Of a stretch of DNA of 34,789 nucleotides, positions 23,943-30,501 are shown in pieces. A program made the position numbers and the translations under genes. Source of the DNA: Gallionella sp. UBA4737 (GTDB taxonomy: Bacteria; Pseudomonadota; Gammaproteobacteria; Burkholderiales; Gallionellaceae); NCBI GenBank assembly GCA_002403995.1, contig DHIV01000019.1, positions 14,323 to 49,111 on the forward strand, written 5' to 3'. The notes below the pieces were generated by a model, which saw only the letters and a list, made by a program, of their open reading frames with translations, had not been told where the DNA came from and did no database searches. Positions within the stretch are counted from its first letter, which is position 1. Every line of letters starts with the position of its first letter.

Positions 23943-24469
23943 TTTGGTGCATTGATTATCTCGTGATTGCTTGAACTTGTCATAGTCAGGAAGACATTCG
24001 CAAGAAAAGTGCAAAAGCCAACCGCCATTGTGGTGCCGGAAATTGCCATAACAGGCCCATAAAATCGATGTACAGCCTGTATATCTTGAGGGTTTGAATG
24101 TAATAACAATCCTTCCCAGATGCCAAAAGTCATTTGTATGATATAAAAACTGTACACGCCGATGCTGACCCACCAAAAGGTATGTTTAACCAGCTTGATG
24201 GAATAGATCCTTTTTCCCGTGAAAATCGGGAGAAGGTAAAAAGTTACGCACATGGCCAGCAATACTACGCCGCCTACCAGATTCATATGTGCATGGGCCA
24301 ACGGGTCGATCATATGGCCAGGGCCGCCGTAAGGACTGCCAATCGAATCCAGCCATGCGCGAATCGGTGGCATGACCTGGAGCATGCCGTGAATGGTGCC
24401 AATGAAAAATGAAAAAGCGGAAAGCAGCAGAAATTTTAAAAGATGCTGATGCAGAGAATCTGGTCTCAT
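23939..24469 (-). CDS. Half-CcoN protein: standalone C-terminal helices of a haem-copper oxidase
   Basis: A 176-residue membrane protein with four helices that align to the last four helices of CcoN. The block PLAHAHMNLVGG carries an HxH pair (H59, H61) where full-length subunits ligate haem b3 and haem b. It continues through YLLPIFTGKRIYSIKLVKHTFWW, matching LYS-ITLANLHFW in the protein encoded at 12285-13691. H27 and H52 lie in the preceding helix and loop. The helices bearing the CuB ligands and the other haem b ligand are absent, so it cannot be a complete catalytic subunit. The gene is intact and convergent with the CcoH-like gene. A related copy is at 27876-28391. Possible roles: haem-binding partner, sensor or assembly factor; function unknown. 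Confidence 0.8.
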   Translation of the reverse strand: MRPDSLHQHLLKFLLLSAFSFFIGTIHGMLQVMPPIRAWLDSIGSPYGGPGHMIDPLAHAHMNLVGGVVLLAMCVTFYLLPIFTGKRIYSIKLVKHTFWWVSIGVYSFYIIQMTFGIWEGLLLHSNPQDIQAVHRFYGPVMAISGTTMAVGFCTFLANVFLTMTSSSNHEIINAPN

Positions 24470-24560
24470 AGGACGCTAGGATAGAACATACGGATTTGCT
24501 GGACGTGGCAAGATTATCAAGTTAAGAAGACTGAAAGAAAACATTTTGCATATACGGCAC

Positions 24561-24592
24561 TACAAAAGAAAATGCCCGGCGATTGCCGGACA
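24561..24592 (-). terminator. Rho-independent terminator of the 36-residue gene
   Basis: On the - strand, CCGGC-AATC-GCCGG (24576-24589) forms a hairpin, extended past one mismatch by two further pairs, followed by a TTTTCTTTT run (24562-24572 complement). It lies 38 bases beyond the stop of the small gene at 24630-24740 and upstream of the half-CcoN gene, so those two are probably separate transcripts. Confidence 0.7.
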
Positions 24593-24629
24593 CTTTCTGA
24601 TGCGATCTTAATTGTAATGAGGGGTTTGA

Positions 24630-24740
24630 TTACTTTTTGTTGCCTTCAACAATGCGTTCAATCCCTATGCTGGATAAACTAACAGAAACCACGATACCCA
24701 GCAAAAAAATTGTAATTGGCACTAATAGTTCGATTGGCAT
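24630..24740 (-). CDS. 36-residue single-helix membrane protein
   Basis: A tiny protein: MPIELL, one helix (residues about 4-24, ELLVPITIFLLGIVVSVSLSS) and the polar tail IGIERIVEGNKK. The ribosome binding site GGGGA lies 8 to 12 bases before the ATG. The gene has its own terminator and stands alone between the half-CcoN gene and the polytopic protein at 25185. Form matches the other microproteins of this window (35, 34 and 46 residues). Too short for routine gene calling; functional assignment is by context only. Confidence 0.6.
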   Translation of the reverse strand: MPIELLVPITIFLLGIVVSVSLSSIGIERIVEGNKK

Positions 24741-25184
24741 ATCATTTTCCCCTTGGTTATGTCAGAGCACTTGTCAAAAAAGGCATAAGAACAACAGTAT
24801 CTATCCCCTGCCACTGCTTGCAGTCTAGCGGAATCTTTTCCTCCATGCAACTCATAATACAACGCGGTCAGCACACCATTGTAATTTATGCATTGGCAGA
24901 TATTTAATATTGCCGATTTGGTTTGCTTCCTGATAAAATCACTCAGGATATTGACTTGAAGTTAATCGATCGGCCCGGTCAATTCCACTCTTGTCACCAA
25001 GTTTGACTTGTCGAAACCGGTATCGGTAAGGTGCGTATTACATATCTGGATAAACGAGGTAACCTCGCCCGTATTTCTTTCGCTGTATCCATTCTATAGT
25101 TGTAAATCAATACAACGGCAGCGGTGTCGGTGGAGCTGTGCTAATTTAACAAAGTATGCTTTCCCATGAGGATATCTCTCTAAT
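24741..25184. other. Intergenic region between divergent genes
   Basis: 444 bases with no supported gene. It should hold the promoters of the 36-residue gene (-) and of the gene at 25185 (+). One perfect 13-base palindrome, CGAGGT-A-ACCTCG (25055-25067), is visible and could be an operator or a small hairpin. An imperfect dyad TTGACTTGAAGTTAA (24951-24965) does not fit the FNR spacing. No clear -10/-35 pair. Confidence 0.4.
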
Positions 25185-26627
25185 ATGAACGATTGGTTAT
25201 CAAGAATCCCGCAAAAATACTGGGCACTTCTTTCGCTGTTGTTTTGGGGTGTCCTATGCTTCATGCTGTTGAATAAGACAGTTTATGGGATTGACGAGGG
25301 TGCCGCACAGGCATTATTGCTGGCATGGTCGGTAGCAGACAATGTCGTCAGTTCGATTGTTACTTTGGGATTTCCAGATTTTCGCGCAGTATTTCTCGCC
25401 CCTGTCGGTTTTTTATGGACAGGCAATGTGCTAGCTGCAAAGATAACTACGATTATCGTGGTGTCAGTTGCAGCGTGGATGTTCCACGCGTGGAGACATC
25501 GTAGCGGAGATGCTGAAAGCGCGCTATTGGCGACCGGGTTGTTGTTGATCTCCCCGCTGGCATTGGATCAAATCGACACTATTTCTGTCGCCCCATACCT
25601 GCTCATAACATTTGTGCTTGGAGCTTGGTCAGATAATATTTACCGCGAATCGCCACAAGCATTCGGAGGGATGTATTTTGCCCAACTGTTCTTGTGCCTG
25701 GTCAGTACTACTCTTCACCCTGCCGGCCTGGCTTACCCGCTGGCCTTGTTGTGGTCGTGGTATCGAAATCCTCTTAACAAAAAACAACAGAATTATTTTT
25801 TTGGTGGAATTGCCTTTACAGTTCTGCTGGCACTGGCGTTAACCTTGGGGTGGAGCCATGTAGAGTGGTTTTCAAACCCGATGAAGGGCTTGTCAAGTGC
25901 CGTCTTGGGATCAGCAGATAGTAAAGGGATTGGAGCTTTCCGCTTGATTACCGGGATAGGCATGCTGTTTATCCTGCTATTGGTACTATGGAAACAAGCA
26001 AGCAATTTATGGGCGGACTTTCTTGGGCGTACTTTACTGGCTGCGTTTACTATTGGTCTGCTAACTGGTGATGAAACTTTTGGCATGGTTGCACTGACGA
26101 TTTGCTTGTACTGGGGCTTCCCGTTATTGTTGCAGAAGCGAACAGGTTCGCAAGGTGGTTTTTGGCAACAGCGCGGCGTGGTTTTGTTGCTGGTCGTAGT
26201 AATTGCTACAACATTCATGTCTATTGACAAGGCACATTATCAGGAAGCGTTGGAAGGCAAGCTGGCGCCGCGCGACCACCTGATCAAAGCGCTGGTCGAA
26301 AATATCGTGAAATTTTCGAAGGATGAGAGTAAGCAAGACTTGCCCGCCGGAAAAGCGATTCGAATAGCAAGTCAATGGCCGGCACGAACCATGCTGGCTT
26401 GCCAGTGTGATACTTTGCCGCTGCCACCTGCCGCCAAGGATGAACAGGTGCTGTTCGCGATGTTGCGGGGAGTGAATTATCTGATATTCGACCCGCGGGA
26501 TCCTGTGAATAGACCGCTCTCGCAAAATCTTGCGTTAATGGATGCAGGGAAAGTCGAGACTGTTGCCCTGGAACAAGGCGGGGTTATCGTTGAAATCAAG
26601 GCATCCCCCGTTGCGCAAAAACAGTGA
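25185..26627 (+). CDS. Polytopic membrane protein, GT-C-glycosyltransferase-like topology, unknown function
   Basis: A 480-residue protein with about 10 transmembrane helices in residues 14-345, then a soluble C-terminal domain of about 130 residues. The first periplasmic-looking loop contains NKTVYGIDEGAAQALLLAWS, and the large early loops plus C-terminal soluble domain recall GT-C or ArnT-type transferases. I see no diagnostic DxD-type motif beyond DEG near residue 37, so I do not assign that activity. The C-terminal part has a CQC pair (about residue 406) and ends in a hydrophilic strand. The 69-residue gene downstream starts at or near its stop. It lies between the two half-CcoN genes, which may be coincidence. 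Confidence 0.72.
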   Translation: MNDWLSRIPQKYWALLSLLFWGVLCFMLLNKTVYGIDEGAAQALLLAWSVADNVVSSIVTLGFPDFRAVFLAPVGFLWTGNVLAAKITTIIVVSVAAWMFHAWRHRSGDAESALLATGLLLISPLALDQIDTISVAPYLLITFVLGAWSDNIYRESPQAFGGMYFAQLFLCLVSTTLHPAGLAYPLALLWSWYRNPLNKKQQNYFFGGIAFTVLLALALTLGWSHVEWFSNPMKGLSSAVLGSADSKGIGAFRLITGIGMLFILLLVLWKQASNLWADFLGRTLLAAFTIGLLTGDETFGMVALTICLYWGFPLLLQKRTGSQGGFWQQRGVVLLLVVVIATTFMSIDKAHYQEALEGKLAPRDHLIKALVENIVKFSKDESKQDLPAGKAIRIASQWPARTMLACQCDTLPLPPAAKDEQVLFAMLRGVNYLIFDPRDPVNRPLSQNLALMDAGKVETVALEQGGVIVEIKASPVAQKQ

Positions 26628-26636
26628 GTGCATAGC

Positions 26637-26837
26637 ATGATAGGCGAGATATTGATTTATGTGGTTATCGCGATCAGCTCTCTGTTCATAACCGGCTACG
26701 CGGTGCACATGTTCATAGGCGGATTGGTCAGCCCGGAAGCCGAGTATCAACTCATTGCTATAGCTTGCCTGATTATTACCGGCGTCATTGGTTACATGGC
26801 ATGGGATGTCATTCAAAGACGCTCGGGAAGGAAGTAG
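26637..26837 (+). CDS. 66-residue two-helix membrane protein
   Basis: A small protein with two helices: residues about 4-25 (ILIYVVIAISSLFITGYAVHMFI) and 37-56 (LIAIACLIITGVIGYMAW), ending in a basic tail (QRRSGRK). A GTG at 26628, directly after the preceding stop, is an alternative start adding three residues; I choose the ATG. H18 sits in the first helix. It is coupled to the polytopic protein gene and converges on the - strand gene ending at 26844. No family recognised. Confidence 0.6.
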   Translation: MIGEILIYVVIAISSLFITGYAVHMFIGGLVSPEAEYQLIAIACLIITGVIGYMAWDVIQRRSGRK

Positions 26838-26843
26838 CGATAC

Positions 26844-27326
26844 CTACTTCTTGAGGTACTGTTTCAAAACCTTTTGAGCAGAGCCGTATTGATCCGCACT
26901 GGCAAACTGCCCGCTGTGAAATACGAATTGCAATTGCTTGCCCGCACCATCCAAACCAGAAATACCAAATGACTTGCCCGCATAATCGGCGTAGTAGCGA
27001 AGGTTTTTCACCAAGTCCACTTGAACACCGTTTCTTTGCACCAGGCCAAGGCTTTGCTCTCCCACCTTAAGGCATACTGGTGCCGATGGCAAAAGCATCA
27101 ACCGCGTCTTGAATATTCGATTAAACCCGGCAATAAAAAAGAAGCAAGTCAGGAAAAAGAACAAATAACCCATGTTGTGGTCATCGCCATACCAAAAACT
27201 GGCAGATATGGAAGCGAGCGCAACCACCGTTGGAATGTAAAGCAACAAATCCCATACCATGCCTTTACGATCCTGCACGAGCTCAAACTGCATCGTCTCT
27301 GCAATATGCTTATCTGCCATTATCAT
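26844..27326 (-). CDS. Membrane protein with two helices and a C-terminal beta domain
   Basis: About 160 residues. Two hydrophobic helices (about residues 28-45 and 50-67 of this form) are followed by a C-terminal domain of short strands (LMLLPSAPVCLKVGEQSLGLVQ, GKSFGISGLDG, LQFVFHSGQF). This recalls the bacterial PH-like (YcxB/YdbT-type) proteins, but I am not sure. The frame can be read from a GTG at 27335; the ATG at 27326 (or 27320) with GGGTGGG upstream looks better. It is the last gene of the - strand set that includes the thioredoxin-like lipoprotein and the half-CcoN gene, about 55 bases away. Confidence 0.62.
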   Translation of the reverse strand: MIMADKHIAETMQFELVQDRKGMVWDLLLYIPTVVALASISASFWYGDDHNMGYLFFFLTCFFFIAGFNRIFKTRLMLLPSAPVCLKVGEQSLGLVQRNGVQVDLVKNLRYYADYAGKSFGISGLDGAGKQLQFVFHSGQFASADQYGSAQKVLKQYLKK

Positions 27327-27381
27327 GACACCCACCCACGTTTTTGATTTGCTTTGCCGCCTGATCGATTGGTTAGACGCT

Positions 27382-27879
27382 TCACAAAATTTGTTTGATT
27401 GCCTCGTCTAATTCGCCGTATAACATTCGGCCAGCGCGTTCGAAGTGCACAATACCATTCTTGTCGATGATAAATGTCCAAGGGTCGCCCATGACCTGAT
27501 AGGCTTTATACGCTTGGGGGTTCTCATATTGGTCTATGTGGATAAATATCATCTGGTCCTGATATTTATCCAGAATTGCTTTGAGCATCTGGAGTTGCTC
27601 GTCACAATTAGTGCAATGCCCGGGGGTTGCAAATTCCAGCACAATCGGTTTTCCGGTTAACAAAGCCTTATCAACCGAATACTGATACATGCGAGCATCC
27701 GGTTGCCGATAAGTGGTAACCTTACTGAAATTGCCTCCCGCATCAGCCAAAGTCTTGGTGGGCAAACTCGGAGCGCGCATGCCTACAGCGAAGCCCGCAG
27801 ATAATCTTTGCTCGCATCCACTCGTCAAACCCAGGATAATAATCCCGCAACAAGCCGACAGAAACTGCCGTTTGTTCAT
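27382..27879 (-). CDS. Thioredoxin-fold lipoprotein
   Basis: A 165-residue periplasmic lipoprotein: signal peptide ending in LTSGC (lipid Cys 22), then a thioredoxin-like domain with the redox pair C89-T-N-C92 in FATPGHCTNCDEQ. The usual Trx landmarks follow (FIHIDQYENP, then the cis-Pro region GDPWTFIIDKNG). The start at 27879 overlaps the half-CcoN stop by 4 bases (ATGA), so it is translationally coupled; an ATG five codons up (27894) is less likely. Thioredoxin-like lipoproteins often serve cytochrome c maturation or copper-site assembly (TlpA/Sco-like roles), which fits the cytochrome and oxidase-fragment neighbours. The specific substrate is inference. Confidence 0.82.
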   Translation of the reverse strand: MNKRQFLSACCGIIILGLTSGCEQRLSAGFAVGMRAPSLPTKTLADAGGNFSKVTTYRQPDARMYQYSVDKALLTGKPIVLEFATPGHCTNCDEQLQMLKAILDKYQDQMIFIHIDQYENPQAYKAYQVMGDPWTFIIDKNGIVHFERAGRMLYGELDEAIKQIL

Positions 27880-28391
27880 ATGCGCTTTTGCCATCCAATC
27901 GTAGTTTTATACAAATTATATCCCCAGATGATATTTGCCGTCAGGACCAGCGTGCCGAATATTCCGACAAAGGCAAGCAGGTGGCTGACCATTCTTTCTG
28001 GGTCTCCGTCGGTCGCCAACCCCCCAAGCAATCCGGCAGCAAAGAAAAACACTACCATTCCGATCAGCCCGAAGTTATGCATCCAAAAATGGATCTTCAC
28101 CAGGCGCAAGCTGTAGATCGGTCGGCGGGCAAGTGTAGGGACAACATAATAAAGCGCTGCGAATATTGCCATCTCGACCCAGCCCAGCAAATTGATGTGC
28201 CCGTGTGCCAGGGTAATCAAACGCCCATGCGCGCTGTAATCGACAAAATGCCGAAAGGCTGGAACACCGCCCATGATTGCGCCCCAAGAGAAACCGATGA
28301 TGCTGTAAATTATGCACGCGTAGACAAACCACAATATGTACTTGGTGAATTCCCGACTCTGTGCTGTGCTGTGCTCAATGCTTTCCGTCAT
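27876..28391 (-). CDS. Half-CcoN protein, second copy
   Basis: A 171-residue, four-helix membrane protein equivalent to the C-terminal third of CcoN. HGRLITLAHGHINLLGW (H55, H63, H65) aligns without gaps to HGTGWIVAHAHLALLGF (H335, H343, H345) of the full-length subunit encoded at 12285-13691. YSLRLVKIHFWMHN matches the next helix start and ANIIWGYNLYKT matches the last helix (GNVLWLYNMWMT). No CuB ligands and no helix II His are present. Its start overlaps the CcoO/NorC-like gene by 17 bases, with GAGGAAC as ribosome binding site, so cytochrome and half-CcoN are a coupled pair resembling a shrunken NorC-NorB or CcoO-CcoN. Likely haem-binding; role unknown. Confidence 0.8.
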   Translation of the reverse strand: MTESIEHSTAQSREFTKYILWFVYACIIYSIIGFSWGAIMGGVPAFRHFVDYSAHGRLITLAHGHINLLGWVEMAIFAALYYVVPTLARRPIYSLRLVKIHFWMHNFGLIGMVVFFFAAGLLGGLATDGDPERMVSHLLAFVGIFGTLVLTANIIWGYNLYKTTIGWQKRI

Positions 28392-28956
28392 GCTGTTCCT
28401 CTTTTGAATTTGATTTCATCCAATCGCGAATATCCCTGAACTTGCTTCTCCATCCCTCCGGCGTCCACATGTCGAGCATGGCGTTGATAAAACTGGATTC
28501 GCCTTTGGGCGGCTCGAAAGATGAAGACGATCCCTGATCGGATTTTAGTTCGGATAGAAAAACTGCCAAGGCACGCAAATCCGAATCCGGGAGAGCCGAT
28601 ACATAAGCAGCATCTTTGGGTGGCGCTCCATGGTCCACAGTCTTTGCGCCATATGTTTGTTCCGGCGCTTTGAGGAAATTGTAAAAATAGTTGACATCAT
28701 GCTTGGAACCAAGACCATCCAGGACTACGCCCATGCTGGTTCCACTGCCGACAGCATGATGACAAGTGTAACAATTACTTTGCTGATAGATACCATAACC
28801 ACGCAACCCATCAGCTGAAAAATCAAAATGCGTCAGAATGGGAAACAATGGTTTGTCAGAGTTATGACTGACCGTCTCCAGTACAGTAAAGTTGACCACC
28901 GTTATAAACACGAGCAACCCAATTATCCCAAAAAGGATCTTTTCTCCCTTTTTCAT
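28375..28956 (-). CDS. Membrane-anchored cytochrome c, CcoO/NorC-like, without the expected axial Met
   Basis: A 193-residue protein: anchor helix (about residues 8-25), haem site CYTCH (C62, C65, H66), a cytochrome domain to about 145 and a charged, helical C-terminal tail. It is a paralogue of the 16263-16745 cytochrome (shared MKxGEK, LDGxGS, and a similar end helix). Aligned from that helix, the axial M114 of the paralogue falls on Ala here (KDAAYVSALPDSD). Other candidate ligands are M75 (SGTSMGV) or H67 just after the haem His. This could mean a changed redox potential or an open coordination site able to bind NO or CO; that is inference. Co-translated with the half-CcoN gene. Confidence 0.83.
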   Translation of the reverse strand: MKKGEKILFGIIGLLVFITVVNFTVLETVSHNSDKPLFPILTHFDFSADGLRGYGIYQQSNCYTCHHAVGSGTSMGVVLDGLGSKHDVNYFYNFLKAPEQTYGAKTVDHGAPPKDAAYVSALPDSDLRALAVFLSELKSDQGSSSSFEPPKGESSFINAMLDMWTPEGWRSKFRDIRDWMKSNSKEEQHDGKH

Positions 28957-29022
28957 CTATCACCAATCCTGTTTCTACATAAAGCCCATGAGCGGCTGCA
29001 TTTCTTCAGCGGCTCACAAAGC

Positions 29023-29051
29023 AAAAAAGACTGATCAACACAGACCAGTCT
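29023..29051 (-). terminator. Rho-independent terminator after the cytochrome c4 gene
   Basis: On the - strand AGACTG (29051-29046) pairs with CAGTCT (29033-29028) and a run of six T follows (29028-29023 complement). It lies about 60 bases past the stop of the cytochrome gene at 29112. Confidence 0.65.
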
Positions 29052-29060
29052 CCATTGGAT

Positions 29061-29088
29061 TTCCCGCACCCAGTGTTTGGTGCGGGAA
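29061..29088. other. Perfect 10-bp stem-loop between cytochrome c4 stop and its terminator
   Basis: TTCCCGCACC (29061-29070) is the exact reverse complement of GGTGCGGGAA (29079-29088), with an 8-base loop. No T run follows on either strand, so it is not itself a standard terminator. It precedes the terminator at 29023-29051 and may protect the 3' end of the cytochrome mRNA. Confidence 0.6.
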
Positions 29089-29111
29089 CACTCAAAAATA
29101 TCGAGAAAACT

Positions 29112-29876
29112 TTATCGGACTATCTTAATGTTTTTCAAAACAGTCTTGTTATCAATTTCCATCCCATTTCCTTCAGTACTGTCGGCTGCTTGTGACAGGA
29201 AGGTTGCGGCATTATGTATATCTTCATCAGACAAATTCCTGGCAATCTTCTGCATCTGTCCCATCGGGTCATTTGCACGAGTGCCATCACGCCAATGCGT
29301 CAATTGATTGACCAGATATACGTATTTCTGCTGGCCTATCTTCGGATAAACAGGATCGGAACCGCGGCCATTAAAGCCGTGACAGGACTGGCAGGCAGAA
29401 ACCTTGCCTTCTACACCGTAGCGGACCAGTATCTGCCCCTTGTATGCCTCGCCTATCACTGTCCCGTTTGTTTTAAGATCTTTAAGGTCAGAAAGCTCCG
29501 GGTCGCGTGGGAAACTGTTCTCATAGGCAGCCAAATCCCGCATGTCCTGCGCACTCAGTCCTTTGGCAATACCATTCATTTGTTGCAGCGTCAAATCGGT
29601 GCGCTTATCTTCTGCGAAATTGGTCAATTGCTTGACGATGTATACATACCCAACATTCGCTAGCCGGGGGGTGCCCATCGCATCAATGCCCATCGCTTTT
29701 TCGCCATGGCATGTTTGGCATGCAGGGACTGCATCCCCTTTGCCATTTTCGAAGATATTCTTTCCATTCGTGACATTCGCCGTTACAGGAACTTCTTCGG
29801 CAAAACTCGCACCTGAAAAAGCCAGCATGGCGACCGATCCCCAACACACCATCGCCAAATTGGATAATTTACGCAT
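29112..29876 (-). CDS. Dihaem cytochrome c4
   Basis: A 254-residue periplasmic cytochrome. The signal peptide ends near AFSGASFAEE (residue 27). Two homologous haem domains follow: CQTCH (C53, C56, H57) and CQSCH (C162, C165, H166). Each has the cytochrome c4 pattern of a downstream Met before a helix (QQMNGIAKGLS and GQMQKIARNLS) and the YVYIVKQL / YVYLVNQL repeats. Length and two-domain layout match cytochrome c4, which carries electrons from the bc1 complex or other donors to terminal oxidases, including cbb3 types. A tandem hairpin and terminator follow its stop. Upstream lies a 34-residue membrane protein gene, possibly co-transcribed. Confidence 0.93.
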   Translation of the reverse strand: MRKLSNLAMVCWGSVAMLAFSGASFAEEVPVTANVTNGKNIFENGKGDAVPACQTCHGEKAMGIDAMGTPRLANVGYVYIVKQLTNFAEDKRTDLTLQQMNGIAKGLSAQDMRDLAAYENSFPRDPELSDLKDLKTNGTVIGEAYKGQILVRYGVEGKVSACQSCHGFNGRGSDPVYPKIGQQKYVYLVNQLTHWRDGTRANDPMGQMQKIARNLSDEDIHNAATFLSQAADSTEGNGMEIDNKTVLKNIKIVR

Positions 29877-29968
29877 GTACCCCTCCCCATTCTAAAATTT
29901 TTAATTACTCGCACCTAAAGTACGAGCACAGGCCATCTCTAATAGCGTTTCCTTGCCGGACAAGAAAA

Positions 29969-30073
29969 TCAGGAATTCTTTTTCATCAGAATAAAAGCCA
30001 TGCCAAATAAAAACCCGAAAATACCGATATACATAAGAATTACTTCACTGGTTGTTGTATCTGGTTCAAGCAT
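29969..30073 (-). CDS. 34-residue single-helix membrane protein
   Basis: MLEPDTTTSE, then one helix (residues about 10-29, EVILMYIGIFGFLFGMAFIL) and MKKNS. The ribosome binding site GAGGAG lies 7 bases before the ATG, a strong signal for so short a frame. It is about 90 bases upstream of the cytochrome c4 gene and may be part of the same transcript. Form is that of oxidase-associated microproteins. No homologue named. Confidence 0.6.
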   Translation of the reverse strand: MLEPDTTTSEVILMYIGIFGFLFGMAFILMKKNS

Positions 30074-30090
30074 TTGTAGCTCCTCGGTCA

Positions 30091-30104
30091 ATGATGTTTA
30101 TCAA
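30091..30104 (-). promoter_or_regulatory. FNR/Dnr-type binding site candidate
   Basis: On the - strand TTGAT-AAAC-ATCAT matches the FNR/Dnr consensus (TTGAT-N4-ATCAA) at 9 of 10 positions. It lies 18 bases upstream of the 34-residue gene. If it works at the usual -41.5 spacing, transcription would begin around 30056, inside that small gene and before the cytochrome c4 gene. The geometry is therefore awkward for the first and better for the second. Confidence 0.4.
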
Positions 30105-30501
30105 ATTAACAATCCCTATAAGGACGCCGATAATATTAGCATCAAGAAAACCATGAAGCAAGTGGGTTATTTGGAGTGTTGGCGCAGTGAAAGAATGATA
30201 ACGCTGACCGGTGATATAAATGCCCTTGCTGGAATTTCGGGCCGGCATTTTGAGATAGCCGAACTCGCCAGCCAATTCAAGAATGCGTAACGCTTACAGA
30301 TATTTGGCCTGCATAAAGGGGGTTCTAGGGGGTAGCCAGCAGTAACAACAATAAATGACGTGGGGTATAACGTCGCGTAAGTCGGCCTGAATGGCGTTCG
30401 CGAGTCGATTGTTGCACACGCCGAATTTACAGTATTCAACTCGGGATAAGGTGCGTTCCAGGCGGCTAAGTGGCATAATGTTTGGCACTTAAGGAGATTT
30501 G
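30105..30501. other. Intergenic region upstream of hemN
   Basis: About 400 bases with no gene I can support. A + strand frame ending at 30290 exists but has no ribosome binding site. For hemN a CATAAT box (30474-30479) lies 23 bases before the start with no clear -35, and the ribosome binding site AAGGAG is strong. Nothing else recognised. Confidence 0.35.

Noticed and set aside
24951..24965. TTGACTTGAAGTTAA dyad as an FNR site
   Set aside because: Half-sites and spacing do not match TTGAT-N4-ATCAA.
30000..30290. + strand frame upstream of hemN
   Set aside because: Its first part is antisense to the 34-residue gene, it has no ribosome binding site and no recognisable domain.
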